Positions 1-8,910 of a stretch of 49,188 nucleotides of DNA are shown here, in pieces; within the stretch, counting starts at the first letter, position 1, and every line of letters begins with the position of its first letter. This DNA is from an uncultured Lysobacteraceae bacterium (GTDB lineage: Bacteria; Pseudomonadota; Gammaproteobacteria; Xanthomonadales; Xanthomonadaceae). Location of the stretch: the NCBI GenBank assembly GCA_902825775.1, contig CADECF010000018.1, forward strand, positions 1 to 49,188. Reading direction: 5' to 3'. A program made the position numbers and the translations under genes. The notes below the pieces were generated by a model. That model had not been told where the DNA came from and did not search any database. It saw only the letters and a program-made list of their open reading frames with translations.

Positions 1-40
1 AAAGGGGGGAACAGCACGGAGTTTTCGGAAAGTACGCCGT

Positions 41-985
41 TCAAAACAGGCTGCTCGGCGCGGACGCGGCCTCGCGCGCATCGGCGAGCTCGCGTATGCG
101 TGCGTTATGCGTGACCAGATCGTGGCGCTCGGCCACGAACACACCCATCTGCCCCACTTTGAATTCCACCCAGGCCAGCGGCAGTTCCGGCAACAGTTTC
201 GTCAACGCGCGCTCGGCCTCGCCCACTTCGCAGATCAGCAGGCCTTCGTCGGTCAGGTGCAGCGGCGCATCGCGCAGGATCTTCAACGCCAGGTCTAGGC
301 CGTCGTCCCCGGCGCGCAGGCCCATGTCGGGTTCGTGCGAATACTCTTTCGGCAGCGCGTCGGTTTCGTCGTTGGTGACGTAAGGCGGATTGGTGACGAT
401 CAGGTCGTAATGCTCGCCCTGCAGGCCGGAGAACAGGTCGGATTTGAGCAGGCGCAGGTTTTCCACTAGCAGCCGTTTTTCGTTCTCGCGCGCCAGCGAC
501 AGCGCCTCGTCGCTCAGATCGATGCCGTCGACGTGCCAATCGGGGTTGTAGTGCGCCATCGCGATCGCGATGCAGCCCGAGCCGGTGCACAGGTCCAGCG
601 CGCGGCGCACTTCGCGGCCGCCGAGCCAAGGTTCGAAGCCGGCTTCGATGAGTTCTGCGATCGGCGAACGCGGCACCAGCGCACGCGGGTCGGACTTGAA
701 CGAAAGCCCCGCGAACCAAGCCTCGCCGGTCAGATAGGCGGCCGGGATGCGCTCCTCGATGCGGCGCAGGAACAGCGCCAGCACTTCTTCTTTCTCGGCC
801 TCGGTCACCCGCGCCTGGCCGTAGACGGGCGACAGGTCGTGCGGCATGTGCAGCGCATGCAAGGTCAGCTGGGTGGCCTCGTCCAGCGCATTGTCGTAGC
901 TATGGCCATAGGTCAGCCCCGACGCGTTGAAGCGGCTGGCGCCGTAGCGGATCAGGTCGATGATGGTCTGCAGTTCGATGGCCAC
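41..985 (-). CDS. prmB: 50S ribosomal protein L3 N5-glutamine methyltransferase PrmB
   Basis: Class I SAM-dependent methyltransferase of the HemK/PrmB type, expected to methylate a glutamine of ribosomal protein L3 in the cytoplasm. With a TTG start at 997 the SAM-binding DLCTGSGC lies at residues 135-142 and the catalytic NPPY at 203-206. The N-terminal region (DLIRYGASRFNASGL, GHSYDNALDEATQ) is typical of PrmB rather than PrmC, which targets release factors. I prefer the GTG at 985 (MAIELQTIIDL, 314 aa), which resembles relatives; the TTG at 997 is the alternative. A TATAAT on the minus strand at 1015-1020 sits a suitable distance upstream. It is divergent from the Sco gene. Positions 1-40 hold nothing recognisable. 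Confidence 0.92.
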   Translation of the reverse strand: MAIELQTIIDLIRYGASRFNASGLTYGHSYDNALDEATQLTLHALHMPHDLSPVYGQARVTEAEKEEVLALFLRRIEERIPAAYLTGEAWFAGLSFKSDPRALVPRSPIAELIEAGFEPWLGGREVRRALDLCTGSGCIAIAMAHYNPDWHVDGIDLSDEALSLARENEKRLLVENLRLLKSDLFSGLQGEHYDLIVTNPPYVTNDETDALPKEYSHEPDMGLRAGDDGLDLALKILRDAPLHLTDEGLLICEVGEAERALTKLLPELPLAWVEFKVGQMGVFVAERHDLVTHNARIRELADAREAASAPSSLF

Positions 986-1014
986 GAGGTTCCGCAAGGC
1001 GCGCAGGGTCAGGA

Positions 1015-1040
1015 ATTATAGCGGCCGCGGCCGGTATCAT
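1015..1040. promoter_or_regulatory. Divergent -10 elements for prmB and the Sco gene
   Basis: The short gap between the two genes holds a perfect TATAAT on the minus strand (1020 to 1015), about 30 nt before prmB, and TATCAT on the plus strand (1035-1040), about 30 nt before the Sco start. No convincing -35 boxes were found. The assignment rests on the -10 matches and spacing only. Confidence 0.4.
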
Positions 1041-1070
1041 GGCCCGGTCACGACTGCCGACCGCGCCCGC

Positions 1071-1715
1071 ATGTTCAACCGCACCACACTGATCGTCCTC
1101 GTCGCCGCGCTCGCCGCCGGCCTCGGCCTATGGGCCGCGCGCGGCTATTTCGGCTCCGGCGCCGCCGCCGGACCCGAACTGCAGACCGTGCGCCTGTTCG
1201 ATCATCCGCGCGAACTGCCCACGTTCGCGCTGCGCCAGTCGGACGGCACCCAACTGATCCCGGGCGAGCTGAAGGGCCACTGGACCCTGGTTTTCCTGGG
1301 TTTCACCCACTGCCCCGACGTCTGCCCGACCACGCTCGCCGAGCTGGCGCAGTCGCAGAAGCGCTGGGAACCCCTGCCCGAAGCGCGCCGTCCGCGCGTG
1401 CTGTTCGTGTCGGTGGATCCCGAGCGCGATACGCCGATGAAGATCGGCGGCTATGCGCACGCCTTCCATCGCGACACGCTGGCGGCCACGGCCGACCTGC
1501 CGGCGCTGGAATCCTTCGCCAAATCGCTGTCGCTGGTGTTCATGAAACAGCCGGCAGCGGAAGGCGCGCCCGCGGACCAATACAGCGTGGACCATTCGGC
1601 GGCGATCGCCCTGCTCGACCCGCAGGGCCGCATGGCGGGCGTGATCCAGCCGCCGCTGCAGCCGAAGGCGATCGCGGAGGATCTCATCGCACTGACGCAG
1701 GCGTCCGCTAAATGA
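1071..1715 (+). CDS. SCO family protein (Cu-binding thioredoxin-fold)
   Basis: A 214-aa membrane-anchored thioredoxin-fold protein. Residues 5-20 form an N-terminal hydrophobic anchor. The metal site is CPDVC with Cys81 and Cys85, and the third ligand is His175 in the VDHSAA segment, the standard Sco1/SenC/PrrC triad. The family delivers copper to the CuA centre of cytochrome c oxidase or acts as a thiol reductant in the periplasm. The ATG at 1071 places the anchor at the N-terminus; in-frame starts further upstream run into the prmB promoter. No cox genes are nearby, so the target cannot be read from context. Confidence 0.9.
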   Translation: MFNRTTLIVLVAALAAGLGLWAARGYFGSGAAAGPELQTVRLFDHPRELPTFALRQSDGTQLIPGELKGHWTLVFLGFTHCPDVCPTTLAELAQSQKRWEPLPEARRPRVLFVSVDPERDTPMKIGGYAHAFHRDTLAATADLPALESFAKSLSLVFMKQPAAEGAPADQYSVDHSAAIALLDPQGRMAGVIQPPLQPKAIAEDLIALTQASAK

Positions 1716-1741
1716 TCGTGCCCGCTTCGACCGCCTCACCT

Positions 1742-1833
1742 GCTTTTTGTAGGAGCGGCTTTAGCCGCGAGCTTTTGCGGTTGACGGCAGCTTGGCTGAA
1801 GAGCTCGCGGCTAAAGCCGCTCCTACAAAAAGC
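1742..1833. repeat. REP-like inverted repeat, locus 1
   Basis: Two arms of about 35 nt in inverted orientation flank a variable loop. Each arm carries the short palindrome GCGGCT-TT-AGCCGC, a TTTAGCC variant of the family core. It lies between the Sco gene and psd. The in-frame upstream extension of psd through the right arm ([13 protein letters not shown]) is repeat-derived and argues for the downstream ATG as the true psd start. Confidence 0.9.
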
Positions 1834-1845
1834 GGGGGCCGGTGC

Positions 1846-2721
1846 ATGGATCTGATCACCGCCCTCACCTACGTCCTGCCGCATCGCGCGCTGTCTTCGC
1901 TGGCGCGGTCGCTCGCCTATTCGAAACACGGCGCCGTCAGCCGCTGGCTGATCGACACGGTCACCCGCAAATTCGGCGTCGACCTGTCCGAAGCGGCCGA
2001 TTCGGATCCGCGTTCCTACGAAACCTTCAACGCATTCTTCACCCGCGCGCTGAAACCCGGCGCACGCATCCCCGATCCGGATCCGAACGCGCTGCTGATG
2101 CCTGCGGACGGGCGTATCAGCCAGTGCGGCGCCATCGACAACGGGCGTATCTTCCAGGCCAAGGGCCAGTCCTTCACCGCAGCCGAACTGCTGGGCGATG
2201 CGGACGCCGCCGAAGCCTTCGCCAACGGCCTGTTCGCCACGGTCTATCTGTCGCCCAAGGACTACCACCGCGTGCACATGCCCTGGACGGGCACGCTGCG
2301 CGAAACCGTACACGTGCCGGGCCGGCTCTTCAGCGTCGGTCCCGCCGCGGTGCGTCATGTGCCGCGGCTGTTCGCTCGCAACGAGCGCCTAGCCTGCCTG
2401 TTCGACACCGATTTCGGGCCGATGGCGATGGTGATGGTCGGCGCATTGCTGGTGTCCGGCGTCGAAACCGTATGGGGCGGCGTCGAAATACCGCGTTATG
2501 GCGACCGCATCGCCAAAAAGGATTACCGCGGCCGCGGCATCGTCCTCGAACGCTTCGCCGAAATGGCGCGGTTCAATTACGGCTCGACGGTCATCGTGTT
2601 GCTGCCGCCCACGGTTGCCGAGTTGAACCCGCAGCTGCAGTCCGAATCGCCGGTGCGGCTCGGTCAAAGCCTCGCGCGGCTCGTCGAAAATCGCGGAGCC
2701 CGGCAACTTCTTGAGTTGTGA
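1846..2721 (+). CDS. psd: Phosphatidylserine decarboxylase proenzyme
   Basis: Membrane-associated pyruvoyl enzyme converting phosphatidylserine to phosphatidylethanolamine. The 291-aa product has PADGRI, the conserved [10 protein letters not shown] segment (the catalytic-triad histidine region) and the self-cleavage motif YGST near the C-terminus. Cleavage is expected between Gly246 and Ser247, giving an alpha chain of about 45 residues with an N-terminal pyruvoyl group. The length matches the short proteobacterial type. The ATG at 1846 is preferred because longer versions translate the adjacent repeat. It follows the repeat closely and may have its own promoter. Confidence 0.95.
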   Translation: MDLITALTYVLPHRALSSLARSLAYSKHGAVSRWLIDTVTRKFGVDLSEAADSDPRSYETFNAFFTRALKPGARIPDPDPNALLMPADGRISQCGAIDNGRIFQAKGQSFTAAELLGDADAAEAFANGLFATVYLSPKDYHRVHMPWTGTLRETVHVPGRLFSVGPAAVRHVPRLFARNERLACLFDTDFGPMAMVMVGALLVSGVETVWGGVEIPRYGDRIAKKDYRGRGIVLERFAEMARFNYGSTVIVLLPPTVAELNPQLQSESPVRLGQSLARLVENRGARQLLEL

Positions 2722-2799
2722 CTCGACGCACACTCCTCGAAATACCGGACCCTGTAGTTTTTGCTGGCCGCATACCGTGGCGAACAGGGAGTTCATGAA

Positions 2800-3054
2800 A
2801 TGAGGATTGGAAGATATAGCGCATGGGCCGCCGTACTTTCGCTCAGTCTTATTTCTTTCTCGGCAAGCAGCATCAGGCACTATGCGACCGACACCTACTA
2901 TTACGACGCACCAGGCGGCAACCTCGTCGGGAACTCCGTCATACCCTGCCAGGGTCCGGAGATATTCGAAGGCATTCGCACCCAGTACGCGGTAACGACT
3001 CAATGGAGCTGTTGGCCCTACGATCCGCCCCCGGGCGGCGGCGGCGATCCGTAA
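2800..3054 (+). CDS. Small secreted protein, DUF6289-like (copy A)
   Basis: 84-aa exported protein with a basic N-terminus and hydrophobic core (about residues 5-24), predicted to be periplasmic or secreted. The mature part has TYYYDAPGGNLVG, then a Cys-Gly pair after a short spacer (VIPCQG) and a second Cys in a TTQWSCW segment. It ends in a Pro/Gly-rich tail (PPPGGGGDP). The YYD...G..VG...C.G arrangement matches two other small proteins in this window (14219-14461 and 15256-15486) and resembles DUF6289. AGGGA at 2786-2790 precedes the ATG at 2800. The function is unknown. It is convergent with the next gene across a strong hairpin. Confidence 0.75.
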   Translation: MRIGRYSAWAAVLSLSLISFSASSIRHYATDTYYYDAPGGNLVGNSVIPCQGPEIFEGIRTQYAVTTQWSCWPYDPPPGGGGDP

Positions 3055-3071
3055 GCGGACGCCACCGAAAC

Positions 3072-3102
3072 TAAGAAGGGCGGCCAAAAGCCGCCCTTCT
3101 TA
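3072..3102. terminator. Bidirectional intrinsic terminator
   Basis: A 13-bp perfect stem (TAAGAAGGGCGGC paired with GCCGCCCTTCTTA) around a 5-nt CAAAA loop sits between two convergent genes. The stem ends are A/T-rich on both strands, as expected for a terminator serving both sides. Confidence 0.8.
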
Positions 3103-3122
3103 TTGGCGATCCGCGCCTCGGA

Positions 3123-3854
3123 TTATTTGAACAAGCGCGCGAGACGCTGTTTCAACCCCTTCTTGGGCGCGACAGGCGCCGGCGGATGGTATTGGGGCAC
3201 CTGCGGCGTACCGGTCATCAGATGGTCCGGCGCCACCATCGGCCGTTTCTCGATCACCAGGATGCTGTCGTAATAGTGCAGCGAATGCGCATGCCGGGTG
3301 AATTCCGAGACCGATAGCCGATCCTTCTCCATCGAATGCCAGGCATTGATGTAGTCGATGAAATCCTTGCTGTACTCGACGAAGCTATCCGGCTTCTTAT
3401 AGCCGCCGCCGAACTCCGGCCAGTACGAGGTATGCATGTCCTCGCACAGGTAGACGCCGCGCTCGTCGACGCAGTGGAAGAGTTCCTCGAACGTGTTGAT
3501 CTGCTGCGCCATCGTATGGCCGCCGTCGTCGATCAGGATATCGATCCTCGGCAACTGCGCAGCGAGCGATTTCAGGAACTCGCGGTTTTCCTGATCGCCG
3601 ATGAAGATCTGGACGCGATCTTCCTCCAGCTGCTTGCAATGCGGGTTGATGTCGACGCCGTAGATCCTGCACTTGGGCCCGAAATAATCCTTCCACATCT
3701 GCAACGAGCCGCCGTGGGACACGCCGAACTCGACGATATTCACTTCGGTATCCCGGAAACGCGAGAAATGACGATCGTAGATTTCGAAGTAATGACGCCA
3801 CTTGTGGATCAATTTTCCGGTGTTCTGTTCGAAATACTTCTGCAAATCGTTCAA
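3123..3854 (-). CDS. Class I SAM-dependent methyltransferase, MycE/TylF-like
   Basis: 243-aa soluble protein with a Rossmann-like methyltransferase core: EFGVSHGGSLQMW (SAM loop, about residues 42-54), YGVDINP (acidic ribose-binding strand) and DILIDDGGHTM. IDDGGH is a metal-binding signature of the MycE/ElmMIII sugar O-methyltransferase family. This suggests O-methylation of a glycan or glycosylated metabolite; the substrate is unknown. The start appears to be TTG at 3854, because a GAGG ribosome site lies 8 nt upstream and no in-frame ATG fits. The tail is Pro-rich then basic (KKGLKQRLARLFK). It lies 31 bp after the lytic transglycosylase gene on the same strand, so co-transcription is likely. 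No glycosyltransferase is adjacent. Confidence 0.75.
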   Translation of the reverse strand: MNDLQKYFEQNTGKLIHKWRHYFEIYDRHFSRFRDTEVNIVEFGVSHGGSLQMWKDYFGPKCRIYGVDINPHCKQLEEDRVQIFIGDQENREFLKSLAAQLPRIDILIDDGGHTMAQQINTFEELFHCVDERGVYLCEDMHTSYWPEFGGGYKKPDSFVEYSKDFIDYINAWHSMEKDRLSVSEFTRHAHSLHYYDSILVIEKRPMVAPDHLMTGTPQVPQYHPPAPVAPKKGLKQRLARLFK

Positions 3855-3885
3855 GCCGGCATCCTCGTCGTATTGGCCGTCGGTC

Positions 3886-5442
3886 TCACTCGCGGCAGCC
3901 CCGCAGCTTCAGCGTCTGCCCGGCCTTCAAAGCATAGCGCGGCGCTTTCAAGCCATTGGCCTTGGCCAGCGATTTGGTGTCGCATTCGTACTTTTGCGCG
4001 ATCGAGACCAGCGTTTCGTTCCTGGCGACGCGGTGCGTGGCCGGCTTCTTCGCTTTGGGTTTGGCCAAGGCCGGCGCCGCCGGGCCCGTCAGCGGCGCAG
4101 GCGCGATGCCAGACGAAGGCGCCATCGTCTCTACCGGACCGGTGCGCACGATCGCCGAATTCGGATCGCTCAATACCAATTGCTTGGCCAGCTCGGCGCG
4201 CGGGCCTTGCACGCAATGGCGGTTGTACAGGCCGACCATCTGCGCGGTGGCGTTCAAACTCGCGCCGGCCGGCAGATAGCTGTCGGGCTGGTAGCGCGGG
4301 TTGAGGTTGCGCAGCGCGCGCATGAAACCGTCGCGAGTGCCGCCGCTGCCGAGGCATATGGTGAGTTCGTAGATCGAAGTCGGCTTGGCCAACCGCAGCG
4401 GCGCGTATTTGCTTTCCACCCTCGGGAAGCTGATGCCGTATTTCTTCGGATGCAGGAACAGCCACGCTGCGGCGATCACCATCGGCACGTAATCGCGCGT
4501 TTCCGCCGGGAACTGGTTGTAGACGTCCGCGTCCCAGAAGCCTCGGCCTTCGCTGGCGTTGTAGACGCGCAACGCGCGGCCTTCGCCGCCGTTGTACGCG
4601 GCCAGCGCCATTTCGATGCTGCGGTTGAGTTCGCCCATGCGTTCGTTTAGATACGCCGCGCTGGCGTCGGCCACCGCATGCGGATCGTAGCGCGTGTCGA
4701 AACCCGTGCCGTCCTGGCCCAGCCCGAAGCGCAGGCCGGTGGCGTACATGAACTGCATCGGGCCGGCTGCGCCGGCGCGCGAAGTGACGTGCACCTTGCC
4801 GTTGGATTCCTTGGCCATGATGCCGAACAACAACGCTTCGGGCAGGCCCGCGCGCTCGAACGAGGGCGACATCAGCTGGCGCATGTACTGGTAGTTTTCG
4901 TAGCTGTCCATCAATGCCGGACGCATGTCGGTCAGCCAGCGGCGGATGCCGGCCTGCACGGCCGGGTTGTACTGCACCATCTGGTCGAAGCGATGGCGCT
5001 TGTCGTCGAGCAGGCTGGCGGCTTTCGCGGCTTCGGGCACATCGCTGGCGAGGGCGATGTCGCCGGCGTGGTCCGGATCGAGGTCGGAAGGGTCGTCCGC
5101 TTCATCCGGAATCTGGCCCTGCGCATCCGCGTTGAGCTTCAGCAGGCGCTTGTAGACCGCGATCATGTTGGTGACTTCGCAGCCCTTCTGTTGGCTGCAA
5201 GCATCGACCACGTCTTCCATGTCCTCCACCGCGGCATTGCTTTCGCTGATACCGGCCGGGTCGTTGTTGCCGATCTTCACCAGCGCATCGCGATAGCGTT
5301 TTTCGGCTGCCGTCATGCGCGCGTTGAGCGCGGCGACCGCCTGATCGCGCTTGGAGGCCGCAGCGGCATCGGGAGAAACCAGGACCAGCGCCAAGGCGGC
5401 GGCAAGCGGAGCGAATCGGAAAGCCAGGGCAAAGGAAGGCAT
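3886..5442 (-). CDS. Lytic transglycosylase with C-terminal LysM domain (MltD-like)
   Basis: 518-aa exported murein hydrolase. It has a signal peptide (about residues 1-29), a helical N-terminal region, then a family 1 lytic transglycosylase domain. Catalytic Glu212 is in MAKESNGK, followed by GPMQFM (227-232) and AAYNGG (281-286). An Ala/Pro/Lys-rich linker leads to one LysM peptidoglycan-binding module at about residues 475-515. It cleaves the glycan strand to 1,6-anhydro-muropeptides in the periplasm. The ATG at 5442 is preferred to a TTG at 5460 because it starts directly at the signal peptide. MltD usually has two or more LysM units and a lipobox; neither a second LysM nor a lipobox is seen. 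Confidence 0.88.
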   Translation of the reverse strand: MPSFALAFRFAPLAAALALVLVSPDAAAASKRDQAVAALNARMTAAEKRYRDALVKIGNNDPAGISESNAAVEDMEDVVDACSQQKGCEVTNMIAVYKRLLKLNADAQGQIPDEADDPSDLDPDHAGDIALASDVPEAAKAASLLDDKRHRFDQMVQYNPAVQAGIRRWLTDMRPALMDSYENYQYMRQLMSPSFERAGLPEALLFGIMAKESNGKVHVTSRAGAAGPMQFMYATGLRFGLGQDGTGFDTRYDPHAVADASAAYLNERMGELNRSIEMALAAYNGGEGRALRVYNASEGRGFWDADVYNQFPAETRDYVPMVIAAAWLFLHPKKYGISFPRVESKYAPLRLAKPTSIYELTICLGSGGTRDGFMRALRNLNPRYQPDSYLPAGASLNATAQMVGLYNRHCVQGPRAELAKQLVLSDPNSAIVRTGPVETMAPSSGIAPAPLTGPAAPALAKPKAKKPATHRVARNETLVSIAQKYECDTKSLAKANGLKAPRYALKAGQTLKLRGCRE

Positions 5443-5531
5443 GGACTGCAAATGGGACAAGGGACAGGAAGGTTAGCCGCCTTATGAGAAGAGGAGCAAC
5501 CTCGAATATGAAGGCTGGAGCTCGATCGGCT

Positions 5532-5616
5532 CTTGTGGGAGCGGCTTCAGCCGCGAGCTTTTGACGGCCAGCCACCACTCCGCAAAAAGCTCGCGGCTGA
5601 AGCCGCTCCCACAAAG
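5532..5616. repeat. REP-like inverted repeat, locus 2
   Basis: Two near-perfect inverted arms carrying the GCGGCTTCAGCCGC core flank a loop of about 20 nt. The element lies in the divergent region between the transglycosylase gene and the HerA-like gene. Confidence 0.92.
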
Positions 5617-5658
5617 GCTGGCGCATTAGAATCATGGTTCAACCCGCCAGGAACCCCC

Positions 5659-7170
5659 ATGGACCCCATCCTAGTAGGCAAGGCCGTCACCACCCCCACC
5701 AGCGGCCAGGTGTTCCTGCTGCCCAAATACGGCAACCGCCACGGCCTGGTGGCCGGCGCCACCGGTACCGGCAAGACCGTCACGTTGATGACCCTGGCCG
5801 AAGGTTTTTCGCGGCTGGGCGTACCGGTCTTCTTGGCCGACGTGAAAGGCGATGTCGCCGGCCTGGCCGTTCCGGGCGAGCTCAACGACAAGTTGCAGTC
5901 GCGTCTGGGCGAGATCGGCATGGCCGGGTACGCGCCCGAAGGCAGCCCGACCGTGTTCTGGGATCTCTTCGGCAAACTCGGCCACCCGGTACGCACGACG
6001 GTCAGCGAAATGGGACCGACCCTGCTCGCGCGCATCCTCGAGTTGAACGACACCCAGAGCGGCGTGCTCGACATCGTGTTCAAGCTGGCCGACGACCGCG
6101 GCCTGCTGCTGCTCGACCTCACCGACCTGCGCGCCCTGCTCGGCCTGGTCGCCGACGAGCGCAAGGACATCTCCACCTCTTACGGCTTGGTCAGCACGCA
6201 GTCGGTCGGCGCGATCCAGCGCGCGCTGCTGCGCCTGGAGCAGGAAGGCGGCGACCTGTTCTTCGGCGAGCCGGCGCTGGAATTGGCCGACCTGATGCGC
6301 ACCACCACCGACGGCCGCGGCATGATCAATATCCTCGCCGCGGACCAGCTGATCATGAAGCCTCGGCTGTATTCGAGCTTTCTGTTATGGCTGATGTCGG
6401 AATTGTTCGAGAACCTGCCCGAAGTCGGCGATCTGGACAAACCCAAGCTCGTCTTCGTGTTCGACGAAGCCCATCTGCTGTTCGACGACGCGCCGCCCGC
6501 GCTGCAGCAGCGCGTCGAACAGGTGGTGCGCCTGATCCGCTCGAAGGGCGTCGGCGTGTATTTCTGCTCGCAGTTCCCGGACGACGTGCCCGACAACATC
6601 CTCGGCCAGCTCGGCAACCGCGTGCAGCATGCGCTGCGCGCGTTCACGCCGCGCGACCAGAAAGCGGTGCGCACCGCGGCCGAAACCTTCGTGCCCAATC
6701 CGAATCTCGACGTGGCCGAGGCGATCTCCAAACTCGGCACCGGCGAAGCGCTGGTCTCCACTTTGCAGGACAAGGGCGTGCCGATGCCGGTGGAGCGCAC
6801 GCTGATCGCGCCGCCGCGCTGCCGCATGGGCGCGATCACCGAGGCCGAGCGCGCACAGGTGCGCGCCGGCAGCGCGGTCGGCCACAAATACGACAACCGC
6901 GTCGATCGCGAGTCGGCGGCGGAGATGCTGGCGAAAAAAGTCGACAGCGCCGCGGAACAAGCGAAAGCGCCGCCGGCGCGCACGCGCGAGCAGGACGAAG
7001 CCGAGTCCGGCGGCTTCGGCCAATCGGTGAAGGATGCGGTATTCGGCACCAAACGGCGCCAGGGCATGGTCGAAACGATGGCCAAGCAGACCGCGCGCAC
7101 CGTAGGCAGCCAGATCGGACGGCAGATTTTGCGCGGCGTGCTCGGCGGCATCTTCGGCGGCCGGCGCTGA
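5659..7170 (+). CDS. HerA-like (DUF853, YjgR-type) P-loop ATPase
   Basis: 503-aa HerA/FtsK-superfamily ATPase, close in length to E. coli YjgR. Walker A is GATGTGKT (residues 33-40) and Walker B is FVFDEAHLL with Asp269-Glu270. A sensor-like QFPDDVPDNILGQLGNR segment follows. The C-terminal part is low in complexity and rich in Ala, Lys and Arg, and ends in a Gly-rich stretch (QIGRQILRGVLGGIFGGRR), perhaps an oligomerisation or membrane-proximal tail. The physiological role of the family is unclear. No NurA partner is adjacent, so a HerA-NurA end-processing role is not supported. The ATG at 5659 excludes the upstream repeat-derived extension. Confidence 0.88.
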   Translation: MDPILVGKAVTTPTSGQVFLLPKYGNRHGLVAGATGTGKTVTLMTLAEGFSRLGVPVFLADVKGDVAGLAVPGELNDKLQSRLGEIGMAGYAPEGSPTVFWDLFGKLGHPVRTTVSEMGPTLLARILELNDTQSGVLDIVFKLADDRGLLLLDLTDLRALLGLVADERKDISTSYGLVSTQSVGAIQRALLRLEQEGGDLFFGEPALELADLMRTTTDGRGMINILAADQLIMKPRLYSSFLLWLMSELFENLPEVGDLDKPKLVFVFDEAHLLFDDAPPALQQRVEQVVRLIRSKGVGVYFCSQFPDDVPDNILGQLGNRVQHALRAFTPRDQKAVRTAAETFVPNPNLDVAEAISKLGTGEALVSTLQDKGVPMPVERTLIAPPRCRMGAITEAERAQVRAGSAVGHKYDNRVDRESAAEMLAKKVDSAAEQAKAPPARTREQDEAESGGFGQSVKDAVFGTKRRQGMVETMAKQTARTVGSQIGRQILRGVLGGIFGGRR

Positions 7171-7207
7171 CAGTCGTTCTTTACGTTCTTCCCCCAGGAG
7201 CTACGGC

Positions 7208-7699
7208 ATGAAGCACACATGGATCATCGCAGGCATCGTCCTGACCGCACTTACTCTTTCCGGCTGCAAGAAAGAAGCCCCGCCTGAAGCCGCAGCCGCG
7301 GCCGACGCGGCCGCGCAACCGGCGGCGCCCGACCCCGCGCTCGAAGCCGCCGCGAATCCGGTATTGGATTTCGACATGCGCACTTTTGCGGGCACCTTCT
7401 CCGGCACCCTGCCCTGCGCCGATTGCGCCGGTACCGATACGCGGATTACGTTGACCGGCGACGGCACTTATACGATCGACGAGAGCTACCAAGGCAAAGC
7501 CACCGCGCCCGCCCGCGGCGACGGCAACTGGACCGCGGAAGACAACGGCGTCCGTCTGCGCCTGGATCCGAACAGCAAGAGCGACGCGGACCGTCTGTTC
7601 GAAATCGTCGGCAAGGACGAGATCCGGCTGATGGACAAGGACGGCAACGCCATGCAGGGCACGCGGAACTTCAGCCTGAAACGCGTCGCCGCGCAATAA
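7208..7699 (+). CDS. NlpE-like copper homeostasis/envelope stress lipoprotein
   Basis: 163-aa lipoprotein. The signal peptide ends in a lipobox, LTLSGC, with lipidated Cys at residue 20 followed by Lys-Lys. An Ala/Pro-rich spacer leads to an NlpE N-terminal-type beta domain with the signature [19 protein letters not shown], including the CxxC pair. In enterobacteria NlpE senses copper, surface contact and lipoprotein defects through Cpx; no cpx genes are present here. It corresponds to the N-terminal domain only, shorter than E. coli NlpE. AGGAG lies 9 nt before the ATG. greB starts 2 nt after its stop, suggesting co-translation. Confidence 0.85.
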   Translation: MKHTWIIAGIVLTALTLSGCKKEAPPEAAAAADAAAQPAAPDPALEAAANPVLDFDMRTFAGTFSGTLPCADCAGTDTRITLTGDGTYTIDESYQGKATAPARGDGNWTAEDNGVRLRLDPNSKSDADRLFEIVGKDEIRLMDKDGNAMQGTRNFSLKRVAAQ

Positions 7700-7701
7700 C
7701 C

Positions 7702-8214
7702 ATGGGCCGCTGGCGGCCACCCGCCGAAAAAAGCACCGCGCTGATCACGCGCGAAGGGCATGCTCGGCTCAAGGCCGAGCTGGACGAGTTGTGGCGCGTG
7801 AAACGCCCGGAAGTGGTCAAAGCCCTCGCCGCCGCCGCGGCCGAGGGCGACCGTTCCGAGAATGCGGAATACACCTACCGCAAAAAGCAGCTCGGCGAAA
7901 TCGACCGCCGCGTCCGCTACCTGTCCAAACGGCTGGAAGTTTTGCGCGTGGTCGATGCCGCGCCCTCCGACCCGGAAGCGGTGTTCTTCGGCGCCTGGGT
8001 AGAGTTGGAGAACGTGGCCGATGGCGAAACGGTGCGCTACCGCATCGTCGGCCCCGACGAGACCGATGCCAAGCTGGGTTTCATCAGCATCGATTCGCCG
8101 CTGGCGCGGGCGATGCTGAAGAAGCGCGGCGACGACGAATTCGATGCCGCGCTGCCGGGCGGCAATGTGCGGTACGCGATCATCCAAGTGAGCTACCGCG
8201 ACGGCGGCGCCTGA
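7702..8214 (+). CDS. greB: Transcription elongation factor GreB
   Basis: 170-aa Gre factor that enters the RNA polymerase secondary channel and stimulates cleavage of backtracked RNA. The N-terminal coiled coil contains the tip residues in [18 protein letters not shown] (the conserved D-x-x-E-N motif). The C-terminal FKBP-like domain follows ([29 protein letters not shown]). [19 protein letters not shown] is GreB-like rather than GreA-like. The ATG at 7702 follows the NlpE-like stop by 2 nt. Its last 22 bp overlap the convergent iron-permease-family gene. Confidence 0.92.
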   Translation: MGRWRPPAEKSTALITREGHARLKAELDELWRVKRPEVVKALAAAAAEGDRSENAEYTYRKKQLGEIDRRVRYLSKRLEVLRVVDAAPSDPEAVFFGAWVELENVADGETVRYRIVGPDETDAKLGFISIDSPLARAMLKKRGDDEFDAALPGGNVRYAIIQVSYRDGGA

Positions 8215-8666
8215 TCCCAGTCGACCCGGCCCCTATCGACCCGACCCTGATCAATGTTCGGCGTGCCGCTGTCGTCCTCGTCCTCCGGCGGGCATTCGCG
8301 CGCGCGCTGCGCCAGCGCTTCGTAGCGGTCCTGGAACGCCTGCAGATCCTTTTCCTCCAGCTCCTCCAGATCCAGCAACGCGTTGTGCGCGCCGCGGGTG
8401 GAACGGATCAGTTCGTCCAGCTTGATCTGCAGCGCCTGGGTATCGCGGTTCTGGGTGTTCTGGATCAGGAACACCATCAGGAACGTGACGATGGTGGTGC
8501 CGGTGTTGATCACCAGCTGCCAGGTATCGCTGAAACCGAAGATCGGTCCGCTGATCACCCAGGCCAGCACCACGCCCAAAGCGAGCATGAAACACAGCGG
8601 CCGACCGGTGAAGCGCGACGCCGCTTTGGCCATACGGGTGAACCAGCCGGGTTTGTTGCCTGCCAT
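8193..8666 (-). CDS. Low-affinity iron permease family membrane protein
   Basis: 157-aa inner-membrane protein with two hydrophobic segments (about residues 24-42 and 50-70), [21 protein letters not shown], and an acidic helical tail. The [29 protein letters not shown] stretch is the hallmark of the Fe_permease family (PF04120), named from yeast Fet4. Transport has not been shown for most bacterial members, so the role is inferred from family name only. The ATG at 8666 is preceded by a GAGGG. The 3' end overlaps greB by 22 bp in convergent orientation. Confidence 0.83.
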   Translation of the reverse strand: MAGNKPGWFTRMAKAASRFTGRPLCFMLALGVVLAWVISGPIFGFSDTWQLVINTGTTIVTFLMVFLIQNTQNRDTQALQIKLDELIRSTRGAHNALLDLEELEEKDLQAFQDRYEALAQRARECPPEDEDDSGTPNIDQGRVDRGRVDWDQAPPSR

Positions 8667-8734
8667 CGCGGTGCCCTCGTTGCGGTTGCGGGCATTGTGC
8701 GGGTGGCGTGCGAACGCGGCGTCACGACCGCTCT

Positions 8735-8893
8735 TCTGCGGGAGCGGCTTTTGTGGGAGGGGCTTTGTGGGAGCGGCTTCAGCCGCGAGCTTTTCGGTCT
8801 GCGATAGATCAAAAGCTCGCGGCTGAAGCCGCTCCCACAAGATCAAGAGCTCGCGACTGAAGCCGCTCCCACAAAAGCCGCTCCTACAAAAGC
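8735..8893. repeat. REP-like repeat cluster, locus 3
   Basis: At least six partial or complete arms of the same family in tandem: several copies of GGAGCGGCTT-type half sites, a full inverted pair, then further right-hand arms. It is the most expanded copy in the window. It lies between the iron-permease-family gene and the molybdopterin oxidoreductase. Confidence 0.9.
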
Positions 8894-8910
8894 TGTCGCT
8901 GCAAGAAAGG

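Noticed and set aside
3123-5442. A secondary-metabolite cluster around the MycE-like methyltransferase
   Set aside because: No glycosyltransferase, polyketide or peptide synthetase genes are nearby; the neighbour is a murein hydrolase.
5659-7170. A HerA-NurA or HerA-containing defence system
   Set aside because: The protein is the YjgR/DUF853 type, no NurA, SIR2 or nuclease partner is adjacent, and the context is housekeeping.
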